A stretch of DNA of 64,000 bases from CALDTK01 sp965215215 (GCA_965215215.1 OZ244043.1:1550001-1614000), one strand, 5' to 3'; counted from the first letter of the stretch, positions 1 to 8,412 are shown. Notes: generated by a model not told the origin, from the sequence alone. A program made the numbers and translations.

Positions 1-377
1 GCTATGGCAATAAACGATGCGCAACCGACATCACGCAATTTTTAATCTTGCAACCGGATCTCGTCTAGGTCTTGAAGCCTAGTACGTTAGCTACAATATT
101 GTGATCTAAAGCTACCCAATTTTGGCGTATACTCACGTGCGTGTTCCGACTGGCTTTAACTAAGCACAAGACCGTAGCTGCGACGGAAGCACTAAAATAT
201 TTACTTACGAACTTTCAGTAGACTTCTCCTGGTCTGCTAACCCCTCTCCCCTCAACCGGCGGAAGCGCCCCCGGGAAGTGGCAAATTCGTGAGGTGCGGA
301 GCGTACGTACGCGGGGGCGCTTCCGTCGGCACGGAAGCCGTTGGCACCGTAAAATCCCGTAGAATCACTACACCCCT
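1..377. other. intergenic region with one hairpin
   Basis: No convincing coding sequence is visible here. The first 220 bases are AT-richer than the rest of the window. The only structure I see is the inverted repeat at 261-324, listed separately. The open frame crossing 205-510 on the minus strand reads through the end of glyA in another frame and has no recognisable product. Confidence 0.6.
261..324 (-). terminator. inverted repeat downstream of glyA
   Basis: A perfect 13-bp inverted repeat (arms 261-273 and 312-324, GGAAGCGCCCCCG and its complement) encloses a 38-nt loop. It begins about 55 bp beyond the glyA stop codon. There is no T-run on the minus strand after it, so it may be a factor-dependent terminator or an RNA-stabilising hairpin rather than a classical intrinsic terminator. 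Confidence 0.45.
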
Positions 378-1673
378 CTACCGACCGATTAGACTCGGTT
401 CGGTATCCTCCTCGTACAGCGGGTAGGCCGCCATAAACTCCCGCACGTCCAAGCGTACCTGCGCCTGCAGCGCTTCGTCCTCGACGTTCGAGAGCACCCG
501 ATCGATCCACGCCACCGTTTTGGCGGAAGCCTCCTCGTCGAAGCCGCGGGTGGTGATGGCGGCTGTACCGATGCGGATACCGCTGGTCACGAAGGGCGAG
601 CGCTTGTCGAAGGGCACCATGTTCTTGTTCACCGTGATGTCTGCGGCTACCAGCGCGTTCTCGGCCTGCTTGCCGCTGATGCCTTTGTTGGACAGGTCGA
701 TGAGCATGCAGTGGTTGTCGGTACCGCCGCTGATGATGTGGTACCCGAGTGCCACGAACGCCTCAGCCATCGCCTGCGCGTTGGCGATAACCTGCTTGCC
801 GTACTCCTTGAAGGCAGGTTGTAGAGCCTCGTTAAACGCGACCGCCTTGCCGGCGATCACGTGTTCGAGCGGACCGCCCTGCATGCCCGGAAACACGCCG
901 GAGTTGAGGATGCTCGACATCATGATCGGAGCGCCCTTACGGGTTTTCCGGCCCCAGGGATTCTCGAAATCCTTGCCCATCATGATCACGCCGCCGCGCG
1001 GGCCGCGGAGTGTTTTGTGCGTGGTCGAGGTAACGATGTGACAGTGGGGGATCGGGTCGTTCAGCAGGCCAGCCGCGATGAGTCCGGCCGGGTGAGCGAT
1101 GTCGGCGAGCAGGAGCGCCCCCACCTCGTCGGCGATCTCCCGAAAGCGCGCGTAGTCCCAGTCGCGTGCGTAGGCGCTCGCCCCACAGATGAGCAGCTTG
1201 GGCCGCACCTCACGCGCCTTGGCCGCCACCTTGTCCATGTCGATGCGCCCAGTTTCCTCCTCCACGCCGTAAAAGCTCGGCTCGAAGTGCTTGCCGGAAA
1301 AGTTGACGAGCGAGCCGTGGCTCAGGTGGCCCCCGTGGCTCAAGTCGAAACCGAGGATCGGGTCACCCGGCTCCAGGCAAGCGAGGAACACGGCCGCGTT
1401 CGCCTGGGCACCGGAGTGCGGCTGCACGTTGGCGTACTCGGCGCCGAACAGCTGGCAGAGTCGATCGACGGCCAGCTGCTCGATCTTATCCACAACCTCG
1501 CAGCCCCCGTAATAACGTTTGCCCGGGTAGCCCTCGGCGTACTTGTTCGTGAGGCAACTGCCCACGGCGCGCATCACCGCCCCGCTCGTAAAATTCTCGG
1601 ACGCAATGAGCTCGATACCGTAACGCTGGCGGTCCAGCTCTCGGTCGATGAGGGAGAAGACGCGATCTAGCAT
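378..1673 (-). CDS. glyA: serine hydroxymethyltransferase
   Basis: PLP enzyme that interconverts serine plus tetrahydrofolate with glycine plus 5,10-methylene-tetrahydrofolate, the main source of one-carbon units in the cytoplasm. The 431-residue length is normal for bacterial GlyA. Near the N-terminus are ELIASEN and the KYAEGYPGKRYYGG stretch; the PLP-binding lysine lies in TSTTHKTLRGPRGG (K about 220), followed by the conserved QGGPLEH region. The ATG at 1673 is directly preceded by a -7-like box (1677-1684), so the mRNA may be nearly leaderless. It diverges from dnaX across about 140 bp. Another glycine/one-carbon gene, gcvT, lies at 33.3 kb. A copy of the dispersed mini-hairpin lies inside the gene at 517-530. 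Confidence 0.97.
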   Translation of the reverse strand: MLDRVFSLIDRELDRQRYGIELIASENFTSGAVMRAVGSCLTNKYAEGYPGKRYYGGCEVVDKIEQLAVDRLCQLFGAEYANVQPHSGAQANAAVFLACLEPGDPILGFDLSHGGHLSHGSLVNFSGKHFEPSFYGVEEETGRIDMDKVAAKAREVRPKLLICGASAYARDWDYARFREIADEVGALLLADIAHPAGLIAAGLLNDPIPHCHIVTSTTHKTLRGPRGGVIMMGKDFENPWGRKTRKGAPIMMSSILNSGVFPGMQGGPLEHVIAGKAVAFNEALQPAFKEYGKQVIANAQAMAEAFVALGYHIISGGTDNHCMLIDLSNKGISGKQAENALVAADITVNKNMVPFDKRSPFVTSGIRIGTAAITTRGFDEEASAKTVAWIDRVLSNVEDEALQAQVRLDVREFMAAYPLYEEDTEPSLIGR

Positions 1674-1676
1674 GCC

Positions 1677-1684
1677 GCAAGATA
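1677..1684 (-). promoter_or_regulatory. -7 box of glyA
   Basis: On the minus strand TATCTTGC is followed by three bases and the ATG. It resembles the Bacteroidota -7 element TAnnTTTG. I see no clear -33 TTTG. Confidence 0.45.
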
Positions 1685-1756
1685 GGGGCTGCGCAAATTC
1701 GGATCGTCGCCCGTGCGTTCACAACGAAAGTTTCTCCCCACGCCGCCGGAGCGGCA

Positions 1757-1770
1757 GCTTGCGCTAAAAC
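1757..1770 (-). repeat. GTTTT mini-hairpin, AGC-GCAA-GCT
   Basis: Intergenic copy in the glyA-dnaX divergent spacer, about 25 bp before the dnaX -7 box. Outermost pair of the stem is A-T. Confidence 0.7.
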
Positions 1771-1794
1771 AGCACGCGTCCCCCCACCCGCGCT

Positions 1795-1802
1795 TACCTT
1801 CG
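1795..1802 (+). promoter_or_regulatory. -7 box of dnaX
   Basis: TACCTTCG ends 9 nt before the ATG at 1812. It supports the 1812 start over the longer frame that opens at 1713. Confidence 0.5.
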
Positions 1803-1811
1803 CAAGCCCGC

Positions 1812-3905
1812 ATGTCAGACTTCATCGTATCCGCCCGCAAGTACCGCCCCGTTCGCTTCGATGAGGTGGTGGGGCAGGGCCACGTGTCCGATACGCTCAA
1901 GAACGCCTTGCGGCAAAACCGCCTGGCGCACGCTTTCCTGTTTTGCGGACCGCGCGGGGTCGGCAAAACGACCTGCGCCCGCATCCTGGCTAAGGTGCTC
2001 AACTGCCTCGACGTTTCGGCCGACTACGAGCCCTGCAACGTCTGCGAGAGCTGCGTGAGCTTCAACCAGGCGGCCAGCTTCAACATCTTCGAGCTCGACG
2101 GTGCCTCCAACAACAAGGTCGACCACATGCACCAGCTCATGGAGCAGGTGCGCGTACCGCCCCAAAACGGGCGCAAGAAGGTGTACATCATCGACGAGGT
2201 GCACATGCTGTCGGCTTCGGCGTTCAACGCGTTCCTCAAGACGCTCGAAGAGCCGCCGGAGTACGCCGTGTTCATCCTGGCGACCACGGAGAAGCACAAG
2301 ATCCTCCCGACGATCCTGTCGCGTTGCCAGGTGTACGATTTTCACCGGATCGGGCAGACCGATATGGTCGCCCACCTCGCGGAGATCTGCACCCAGGAGG
2401 GCATCACCGCCGAGGCGGAAGCACTGCATTTGGTCGCGGAAAAGGCGGACGGCGCGCTGCGCGACGCGCTGAGCGTCTTCGATCGCCTCGTCAGCTCAGC
2501 CCCCGGCGACGAACTAAACTACGCCCACGCCGCCGGCCAGCTCAACGTCCTCGACCACGGCACTTTCTTTACCGTCGTCGACGCCCTGCTGCGCGAAGAC
2601 GCCGCCTCGCTCTACCTTACCTTCGACGAGGTACTCCGCCACGGCTTCGAGCCCGAACCCTTCCTCGGTGGTTTAGCGCAGCATTTGCGCCAACTCTTCG
2701 TGTGCAAGAGCCCTAAAACGATCTCGCTCATCGAAGTGAGCGACGCCCTACGCACCCGCTACGCCGAGCAGGCTGCCCGTTGTGGGATGAGTTTCCTCGT
2801 CAACGCGCTCCATCTAGCCGGGGAGTGCGACTTCCGGCTGCGCACCGCCGCCAACAAGCGGTTGCACGTGGAACTTTACCTCGTGAAGATGGCCTACGCC
2901 GCGAGGAGCGTCGAGGCCGAACTCGCCGTACCCACGGGTGGTCCGGCTAGTCTACAGCAAGCGCCACCGCCCCCGGGTGGACCGACGACCGCAGGGCCGA
3001 CCCCGAGCCGTACGCCGGGCGGTAACGCGACCGGAGTGCCGCCGGGGGGGGCGACCACCGGCGCTCGTACGCCCTCGTCGGAGAGCGTACTCGAGGGAGG
3101 TGGCGCCAAGGCCACGGGCTCGTCGCCACAGCGCGCGCGAACGACGGAGCGTAGTCCGGGGGAGGCGCCACAGGCCGGTACCGTGGGGGAGGCTACCCCC
3201 TCGCCGCAGGGTCTACCGGCGGGTGCATCGCAGCCGGGTAGTGCGCCAACAGTCCCGGCCCCTGCCCCGGCGACGGCTGCCCCGGCGACGGCGGCCCCGG
3301 CGACGGCTGCCCCGGCGACGGCGGCCCCGGCGATCGGGGCGGAGCCGACCTCGGACCCGCAAGGTCCCGCACCCGCCCCCGCACGATCGCCTAGCGCAGC
3401 CTCACCGACTCCCGAAAAGGCCCCGGCGCACCGGGCGGTCTCCGCGCAGGCCACCGCGGCGGTCGTCCCCAAAGCCGAAATCGCTTCCATCGACTTCGAC
3501 GACGAAGACGATGACGAACCCGACGATCGGGTCGACGTCTGCGATTTAACCCTGGAGCAGCTCAAAGCCGCCTGGTCCAACGCCGCCGACAGTCAGGTCC
3601 AACGCATTCGATCCGTGATGCGCCGCGCGGAACTCAGCTTCGAGGGCGACGTCCTCCTCGCCCGGGTGAGCTCCCTGCTCGCGCAAAACATGCTGCGTAC
3701 CGAAGCCGAGAGCATCCGCGGCATCAAAGCGGACCTGCGCTGTCCGGACCTCAGGATCAACGTCGAGTATGACGCCAGCCTCGCCCCGCCCGAAAAGCCG
3801 AAGGAGAAGGCCATGGGTCCCAAAGAGCAGTGGCAGACCATGATGGCCGTCAACCCGGAGATCGACAACCTGCGCCTGCGCCTCGGCCTGGAGTACGACG
3901 AGTAG
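1812..3905 (+). CDS. dnaX: DNA polymerase III subunit gamma/tau
   Basis: Clamp-loader ATPase of the replisome. Numbering from the ATG at 1812 (697 residues): Walker A GPRGVGKTT at 46-54, the four zinc-binding cysteines C64, C75, C78 and C81, Walker B IIDEVHML at about 126-133, and the sensor SRC at 170-172. A Pro/Ala/Gly/Thr-rich linker of low complexity runs roughly from 375 to 570 and contains a tandem PATAA repeat. An acidic stretch (DDEDDDEPDD) and a C-terminal domain of about 110 residues follow. I chose 1812 because family homology begins at once (SDFIVSARKYRPVRFDEVVGQ) and a -7 box sits just upstream; the frame is open back to 1713. I saw no obvious slippery A-run that would give a separate gamma form. 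Confidence 0.96.
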   Translation: MSDFIVSARKYRPVRFDEVVGQGHVSDTLKNALRQNRLAHAFLFCGPRGVGKTTCARILAKVLNCLDVSADYEPCNVCESCVSFNQAASFNIFELDGASNNKVDHMHQLMEQVRVPPQNGRKKVYIIDEVHMLSASAFNAFLKTLEEPPEYAVFILATTEKHKILPTILSRCQVYDFHRIGQTDMVAHLAEICTQEGITAEAEALHLVAEKADGALRDALSVFDRLVSSAPGDELNYAHAAGQLNVLDHGTFFTVVDALLREDAASLYLTFDEVLRHGFEPEPFLGGLAQHLRQLFVCKSPKTISLIEVSDALRTRYAEQAARCGMSFLVNALHLAGECDFRLRTAANKRLHVELYLVKMAYAARSVEAELAVPTGGPASLQQAPPPPGGPTTAGPTPSRTPGGNATGVPPGGATTGARTPSSESVLEGGGAKATGSSPQRARTTERSPGEAPQAGTVGEATPSPQGLPAGASQPGSAPTVPAPAPATAAPATAAPATAAPATAAPAIGAEPTSDPQGPAPAPARSPSAASPTPEKAPAHRAVSAQATAAVVPKAEIASIDFDDEDDDEPDDRVDVCDLTLEQLKAAWSNAADSQVQRIRSVMRRAELSFEGDVLLARVSSLLAQNMLRTEAESIRGIKADLRCPDLRINVEYDASLAPPEKPKEKAMGPKEQWQTMMAVNPEIDNLRLRLGLEYDE
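1905..1919 (-). repeat. GTTTT mini-hairpin, GCC-GCAA-GGC
   Basis: Copy inside dnaX; 3-bp stem. Confidence 0.75.
3264..3338 (+). repeat. 15-bp tandem repeat in dnaX
   Basis: Four 15-bp units (3264-3278, 3279-3293, 3294-3308, 3309-3323; GCCCCGGCGACGGCK) and a degenerate fifth encode repeated APATA in the tau linker. This is a likely site of length variation by slippage. Confidence 0.85.
3677..3689 (-). repeat. GTTTT mini-hairpin, GC-GCGA-GC
   Basis: Copy inside dnaX; 2-bp stem and the alternative GNRA loop GCGA. Confidence 0.55.
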
Positions 3906-3950
3906 TTTCGATTGCGTTCGGCAAGTCGCGATCGCTTTGACCCCTCGGTC

Positions 3951-3958
3951 TACCTTGG
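3951..3958 (+). promoter_or_regulatory. -7 box of lgt
   Basis: TACCTTGG ends 6 nt before the lgt ATG at 3965, so the transcript should have almost no leader. Confidence 0.5.
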
Positions 3959-3964
3959 CCGCCG

Positions 3965-5137
3965 ATGTACCCCAACCTCTCTTACATCCTGCACGACCTC
4001 ATCGGTACGGCGCGTGACAACGGATTCGCGATCGTGCAAACGTTCGGCCTCTTCCTCGCGCTCGGCACGCTTACGGCCGGACTCATGCTCAAGTCCGAGC
4101 TCCGGCGGCGGGCGGGCGAGGGGCAGTTTCACGATACGACCACCAAAGTTTGGATCGGTCGCCCGCCCACGGTGCTCGACATCGCGAGTAGCGCGCTGTT
4201 CGGCTTCATCCTGGGCTGGAAGGTACCCCCCCTGATCACGGGGATCGACCAGACGCCCGCCGATTTCCTGCTCTCTATGCAGGGTAACGTGGCGCTCGGA
4301 ATCGGGGCCGCCCTCCTCCTGGGCGGGCTTCGGTATCACACCGACACCCGGGCGGCCAGCAAGCAGGGCAAACCGCGGGAGGTAACCGCCGTCGTGCACC
4401 CCTGGAACCGCTGGGGGGACATCGCCATCGTCGCCGCGCTCAGCGGTATTGTTGGTGCCAAGGTGTTCGGCGTGCTCGAGGTCCCCCCGAGCACGTTCGC
4501 GGAGTTCGTCCGCCAAATCTTCAGCGGGCAAGGCCTCGCCATCTTCGGCGGACTCATCGCCGGCTTCTTCGGCGTGTGGTGGTACATGCGCCGCCACGGC
4601 CTGGCGTTCTGGCCGATGGCCGATGCGATCGCTCCGGGCATGCTCGTCGGCGTGGGGGTCGGCCGCATCGGTTGCCAGTTGGCCGGAGACGGCGACTGGG
4701 GCATCGACAATACCGCCCCGCTGCCCTCGGGCTGGTTTCTGCCCGAGTGGATGTGGGCCTACCGCTACCCCCACAACGTGCTCAACGAGGGCGTACCCAT
4801 CCCCGGTTGCGTAGACCAGTACTGCGCGCAGCTCGCTACGCCCGTGTACCCGACCCCCTTCTACGAGGTGATCATGCTCGTGGGGCTCGGCCTGCTGCTG
4901 TGGGTTTTGCGGAAGCGCGCCGAGGCCTGGCCGGGCCTCATCATGGGCCTCTACCTCGTCGCCAACGGCGTAGAGCGATTTTTTATCGAAAAAATACGCG
5001 TGAACGCGACCTACGATCTGTTCGGCTACCAACCCACGCAGGCCGAGCTGATCGCGGTGGTGAGCGTCCTGCTCGGGGTGGCGCTCTGTGCGTGGACCTA
5101 CACCAGGGGCAAACGCCCCTACCCCGCGTGGGTATAG
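3965..5137 (+). CDS. lgt: prolipoprotein diacylglyceryl transferase
   Basis: Inner-membrane enzyme that moves diacylglycerol from phosphatidylglycerol to the lipobox cysteine, the first step of lipoprotein maturation. At 390 residues it is longer than the E. coli protein, as is usual in Bacteroidota. Several hydrophobic segments are visible, with the Lgt signature-like GVGVGRIGCQLAGDGDWG in the middle and YPTPFYE followed by NGVERFFIEKIR near the C-terminus. Its substrates are probably abundant: lipobox proteins in this window include the GH16 at 21.3 kb, the M48 peptidase, PorW/SprE, the HEAT-cyclophilin and the Ig-like protein at the right edge. The peroxiredoxin follows after 32 bp and may be cotranscribed. 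Confidence 0.93.
   Translation: MYPNLSYILHDLIGTARDNGFAIVQTFGLFLALGTLTAGLMLKSELRRRAGEGQFHDTTTKVWIGRPPTVLDIASSALFGFILGWKVPPLITGIDQTPADFLLSMQGNVALGIGAALLLGGLRYHTDTRAASKQGKPREVTAVVHPWNRWGDIAIVAALSGIVGAKVFGVLEVPPSTFAEFVRQIFSGQGLAIFGGLIAGFFGVWWYMRRHGLAFWPMADAIAPGMLVGVGVGRIGCQLAGDGDWGIDNTAPLPSGWFLPEWMWAYRYPHNVLNEGVPIPGCVDQYCAQLATPVYPTPFYEVIMLVGLGLLLWVLRKRAEAWPGLIMGLYLVANGVERFFIEKIRVNATYDLFGYQPTQAELIAVVSVLLGVALCAWTYTRGKRPYPAWV
4904..4916 (+). repeat. GTTTT mini-hairpin, GC-GGAA-GC
   Basis: Copy inside lgt; 2-bp stem, 13 bp in all. Confidence 0.65.
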
Positions 5138-5169
5138 AACCAGGCACGGCGCGAGACGTTGCCCATGGC

Positions 5170-5637
5170 ATGTCCGTAAAAATTAACGACCAAGCCCCCG
5201 ATTTCACCCTACCGAACACGCAGAACGAGCCCGTTTCGCTCGCGAGCTACAAAGGCAAGCCGGTGGTCCTCCTCTTCTTCCCCCTCGCCTTCTCGAGCGT
5301 GTGCACCGACGAGCTCTGCTCGATGCGCGATGAGCTGGCCGATTACTCGAGCGTCGGCGCCGAGGTGCTCGGCATCTCGGTGGATAGCCCCTTCGCACTC
5401 GGTCAGTTCAAGGAAAAAGAGAAACTCAATTTCCCCCTCCTGAGCGATTTCAACAAGGAGGCCAGCAAGGCCTACGAGGCGTATTACGAGACCTTCCACG
5501 GACTAAACGGCGTCTCCAAGCGTTCGGCCTTCGTGGTCGGGGCCGACGGCAAGATTGCGTATGCCGAAGTCCTCGAAGATGCCGGAAAGCAGCCCAATTT
5601 TTCAGCCATCAAGGAAACCGTGAAGTCGGCCGCCTAG
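5170..5637 (+). CDS. peroxiredoxin (AhpC/TSA family)
   Basis: Thiol peroxidase that reduces hydrogen peroxide and organic hydroperoxides. The 155-residue product has the thioredoxin-fold start (INDQAPDFTLPN) and the peroxidatic cysteine in FPLAFSSVCTDELCSM at about residues 38-53; a second Cys lies four residues later. The arrangement is like AhpE/1-Cys or atypical 2-Cys peroxiredoxins, and the resolving partner cannot be told from sequence. The ATG at 5170 gives the family-typical N-terminus; the open frame reaches far upstream only because it overlaps lgt in another frame. clpS follows after 59 bp with its own promoter box. Confidence 0.92.
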   Translation: MSVKINDQAPDFTLPNTQNEPVSLASYKGKPVVLLFFPLAFSSVCTDELCSMRDELADYSSVGAEVLGISVDSPFALGQFKEKEKLNFPLLSDFNKEASKAYEAYYETFHGLNGVSKRSAFVVGADGKIAYAEVLEDAGKQPNFSAIKETVKSAA

Positions 5638-5665
5638 TTACTTTACCCCCAAGCACCTCTCCCCT

Positions 5666-5673
5666 TACCTTTG
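5666..5673 (+). promoter_or_regulatory. -7 box of clpS-aat operon
   Basis: TACCTTTG is an exact match to the Bacteroidota -7 element and lies 23 nt before the clpS ATG. Confidence 0.6.
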
Positions 5674-5696
5674 CGCAACGCTCAAAACAGCTAACC

Positions 5697-6002
5697 ATGG
5701 ATCCTCTCACTAAGCCAGACGCAGATGTGCTCGAGATGGATGACGTGGCGCTGCTCGAGGAGACGGAGGAAGAGTCGCAGCTGGTCGTCTTCAACGACGA
5801 CCACAATTCGTTCGATTACGTGATCGAGTGCTTCGTGGAGGTACTCGAGCACGAAACCACCCAGGCCGAGCAGCTCGCCATGCTCATTCACTTCAAGGGC
5901 AAGGCCACGGTGATGACCGCCTCGTTCGAAGTCCTGCACCCCTACAAGGATGCACTCTGCGAGCGCGGGCTCTCCGCCGTAATCGAGGGCCAGTACGCCT
6001 AG
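5697..6002 (+). CDS. clpS: ClpS adaptor protein
   Basis: Adaptor that delivers substrates with destabilising N-terminal residues to the ClpAP/ClpCP protease. The 101-residue protein has an acidic N-terminal extension and the ClpS core: LVVFNDDHNSFDYVIECF (the N-degron pocket region), then QAEQLAMLIHFKGKATV and a C-terminal strand. The neighbour 6 bp downstream is aat, the transferase that creates such N-degrons, so substrate making and substrate delivery are encoded together. No Shine-Dalgarno precedes the ATG. Confidence 0.95.
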   Translation: MDPLTKPDADVLEMDDVALLEETEEESQLVVFNDDHNSFDYVIECFVEVLEHETTQAEQLAMLIHFKGKATVMTASFEVLHPYKDALCERGLSAVIEGQYA

Positions 6003-6008
6003 GGCAGC

Positions 6009-6725
6009 TTGGTGTGGCTCGTACCCGGGGCAGATTTCCCCGATCCAGAACGCGCTGATGCGCAGGGCATCTTAGCCGCTGGGGGAGATTACTCTCCGGC
6101 CCGCCTGTTGGACGCCTACCGGCGCGGTATCTTCCCGTGGAGTAGCGTCGGCGATCCGATCGTGTGGTGGAGCCCCAACCCCCGCTTCGTACTCTACCCC
6201 GACGAGCTGGTCGTCCGGCGCAGTATGCGACCCTACCTCAACCAGCGTCGCTTTCGGGTGACCTACGATACGCACTTCCGTGAGGTTATCGTGGCTTGCG
6301 CCAAATCGCCCCGCGGCGGGGAGCAGGTGGGGACCTGGATTACCGGGCCGCTCGCACGGGGCTACGCGGCCCTGCACGACCGGGGGTACGCCCACTCCGT
6401 GGAGGTGTGGACGCCCGACGGGGAGTTGGCCGGCGGACTTTACGGCGTGGCCATCGGTAAGGTGTTCTGCGGGGAGAGCATGTTTACCAACGTGAGCAAC
6501 GCGAGTAAGTACGCCTTCATCCACCTGGTCAAAAACCTGCGGCGGCGGGGCTACTGGCTCATCGATTGTCAGATGCCCACCGATCACCTCCTGGGGCTCG
6601 GCGGAGCATCCATTCCGCGCCGTACGTTTACGGAGGTGCTCAGGCGCAACGAGCGGGAGTCGGGCGACGTAGGACCCTGGACCGACCTGATGAGCGACGA
6701 CGCGCTCGACGATCCACTGCCGTGA
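6009..6725 (+). CDS. aat: leucyl/phenylalanyl-tRNA-protein transferase
   Basis: Transfers Leu or Phe from tRNA to proteins with N-terminal Arg or Lys, making a primary N-degron read by ClpS. The 238-residue protein matches the family along its length: FPDPERADAQGILAAGGD, the GIFPWSS motif, WWSPNPRFVLYPDELVVRRSM, then GGLYGVAIGKVFCGESMF and DCQMPTDHLLGLGG. The start is TTG at 6009 or GTG at 6012; no ATG fits. It lies 6 bp behind clpS, and its TGA overlaps the GTG start of the M23 gene. Confidence 0.95.
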   Translation: MVWLVPGADFPDPERADAQGILAAGGDYSPARLLDAYRRGIFPWSSVGDPIVWWSPNPRFVLYPDELVVRRSMRPYLNQRRFRVTYDTHFREVIVACAKSPRGGEQVGTWITGPLARGYAALHDRGYAHSVEVWTPDGELAGGLYGVAIGKVFCGESMFTNVSNASKYAFIHLVKNLRRRGYWLIDCQMPTDHLLGLGGASIPRRTFTEVLRRNERESGDVGPWTDLMSDDALDDPLP

Positions 6726-8386
6726 ATAACTCCCGCTTCCCCCGCGCCCCGCTGCCCTACCTCCTAGGTTGCGTAGCGGTACTGTGCCTCGCCGGTGGCC
6801 CTACCTCCCCCTACGAGGAAGGCTACTACCGCTCGCCGGTGCGCCACCCCCTGCAGCTCTCGGGTACCTTCGGTGAGCTGCGCCAGGATCACTTTCACGC
6901 CGGCATCGACGTAAAACGGAGTCGCGGTAAGTACGCCGACGACCTGTTGGCCGTAGCCGACGGCTACGTTAGCCGCCTGCTGGTTTCGTCCCGCGGCTTC
7001 GGCAACGCCGTGTACGTCGACCACCCCAACGGTACCCGCTCGGTGTACGCGCACCTCTCGGCCTTCGCTCCCGCCATTCGCGCGTACCTCGACTCGGTTC
7101 ACTACGCCCGCGAGTCCTTCGAGCTCGACCTCGACGCCGGCGACGGGCTTTCGCCAAAACGGTTTCCGGTCAGCTCCGGCACGGTCCTCGGCAAGATGGG
7201 CAATACCGGGGGCAGCTTCGGCGCCCACCTGCACTTCGAATTGCGTTTGCAGGCCAACGATGCAGCGTTTAATCCCCTGCTGTACGACTTCCCGGTCCGG
7301 GATACGCGCGCACCGGCGATCAGTGAGGTCTCCGTGTACCGGCGCGGCCCCGGCGGCAACGTGGAGCGCCTGATGAGTACGCTCACCGAGGATACCCTAC
7401 ACGTACCCCCCGGGGGGATCGCCTTCGGCATCAAGACGATCGACCAACAGGACGGAGGTACCAACCGCAACGGCGTGTATCGCCTGGAGGCCTACGCCGA
7501 CAGCCTACTCATCTGGCAAACGACCTACGATACGGTGGCCTTCGAGGACACCCGCTACATCCAAGCGCACTACGACTACCGGGCCGCCCGGGCCGGCGAT
7601 GGGTACTTCTACCGGCTTCACCGCCTACCCGGCGACGAGCTACCCCTCTACGAGGTACACCCCAACGACGGCTTCGTGGTCGTGCCGGCCGGCGGCGTAA
7701 CGCGTATCGAACTCGTCTCCGCCGACCCCTTCGGCAACAAGACGGTCGAGCGTCTGGTGCTGAAGGCCGATGCGCCCGTGCCGCCGCCGCGGCGTACGGA
7801 TTATACCCACGTTTTGCCGCAAGGCGAACCCTCCGTGGTGACGCTGGATAGCGCCGAGCTCGAACTGGCCGCCGACGCGCTCTACGCCACTACCTACCTG
7901 CCGACGAGCGTACTCTCCGACCGGTCGGTGGGCGTGTTCTCCCCCGTGTACCGCATCGGCGATCCGAGCGAGCCGATCCACGGACGGGTAACGCTGACGA
8001 TCCCCGTGAATTCGGTGCCGGTGGGCTTGCGAAGCAAGGCCTTCATCGGGCGGTGCACGTTGCCCGGGAAGTACGCCAAGGTAGCGAGCGCGCTTACGCC
8101 GGATTCGAGTGCCCTCACCGGGCGACTCGGAAGCTGGGGTGAGTTTACAGTGTGCCTCGATACGTTGCCGCCGACCATCGACGTGGAGAATCGTTACACC
8201 TTCCGCATCGAAGACGGGGTATCGGCGACCGAGCGCCTCCGCTACCGAGTGACGCAGGATGGGGCGTGGGTGCTGGCCAGCTTAGACGCAAAGAACAACC
8301 GGTTGAGCGTGCGTAAGGACCGGTTGCGGCCGGGGGCGATCCGCTTGGAGGTGTGGGATGAGGCGGGGAATAAGTCGGAAATTTAG
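6722..8386 (+). CDS. M23 family peptidase, secreted
   Basis: Probable zinc endopeptidase acting on peptidoglycan cross-links in the envelope. The GTG at 6722 overlaps the aat stop and gives a 554-residue protein that opens with a hydrophobic export signal (PYLLGCVAVLCLAGG). The LytM/M23 domain lies in the first 210 residues: LSGTFGELRQDHFHAGIDV carries the first His/Asp ligands, and GAHLHFELR the second H-x-H. The long C-terminal part is rich in beta strands and unassigned. This N-terminal M23 plus large C-terminal extension is common in Bacteroidota. A mini-hairpin copy lies at each of 7147-7160 and 7811-7825. Confidence 0.88.
   Translation: MNNSRFPRAPLPYLLGCVAVLCLAGGPTSPYEEGYYRSPVRHPLQLSGTFGELRQDHFHAGIDVKRSRGKYADDLLAVADGYVSRLLVSSRGFGNAVYVDHPNGTRSVYAHLSAFAPAIRAYLDSVHYARESFELDLDAGDGLSPKRFPVSSGTVLGKMGNTGGSFGAHLHFELRLQANDAAFNPLLYDFPVRDTRAPAISEVSVYRRGPGGNVERLMSTLTEDTLHVPPGGIAFGIKTIDQQDGGTNRNGVYRLEAYADSLLIWQTTYDTVAFEDTRYIQAHYDYRAARAGDGYFYRLHRLPGDELPLYEVHPNDGFVVVPAGGVTRIELVSADPFGNKTVERLVLKADAPVPPPRRTDYTHVLPQGEPSVVTLDSAELELAADALYATTYLPTSVLSDRSVGVFSPVYRIGDPSEPIHGRVTLTIPVNSVPVGLRSKAFIGRCTLPGKYAKVASALTPDSSALTGRLGSWGEFTVCLDTLPPTIDVENRYTFRIEDGVSATERLRYRVTQDGAWVLASLDAKNNRLSVRKDRLRPGAIRLEVWDEAGNKSEI
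7147..7160 (-). repeat. GTTTT mini-hairpin, GGC-GAAA-GCC
   Basis: Copy in the M23 gene; 3-bp stem. Confidence 0.75.
7811..7825 (+). repeat. GTTTT mini-hairpin, GCC-GCAA-GGC
   Basis: Second copy in the M23 gene; 3-bp stem in the opposite pair order to the first. Confidence 0.75.
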
Positions 8387-8404
8387 CCGGTTCGCCAAAA
8401 AAGC

Positions 8405-8412
8405 TACTTTCG
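8405..8412 (+). promoter_or_regulatory. -7 box of hppA
   Basis: TACTTTCG, which would leave a leader of about 70 nt before the ATG at 8491. Confidence 0.4.

Noticed and set aside
205..510. Minus-strand open frame of 101 codons
   Set aside because: It overlaps the 3' end of glyA in another frame and has Arg/Gly-rich, repeat-free composition typical of GC-rich shadow frames.
1486..1722. Arg-rich open frame overlapping glyA
   Set aside because: Composition is the frame-shifted reading of glyA; no motif.
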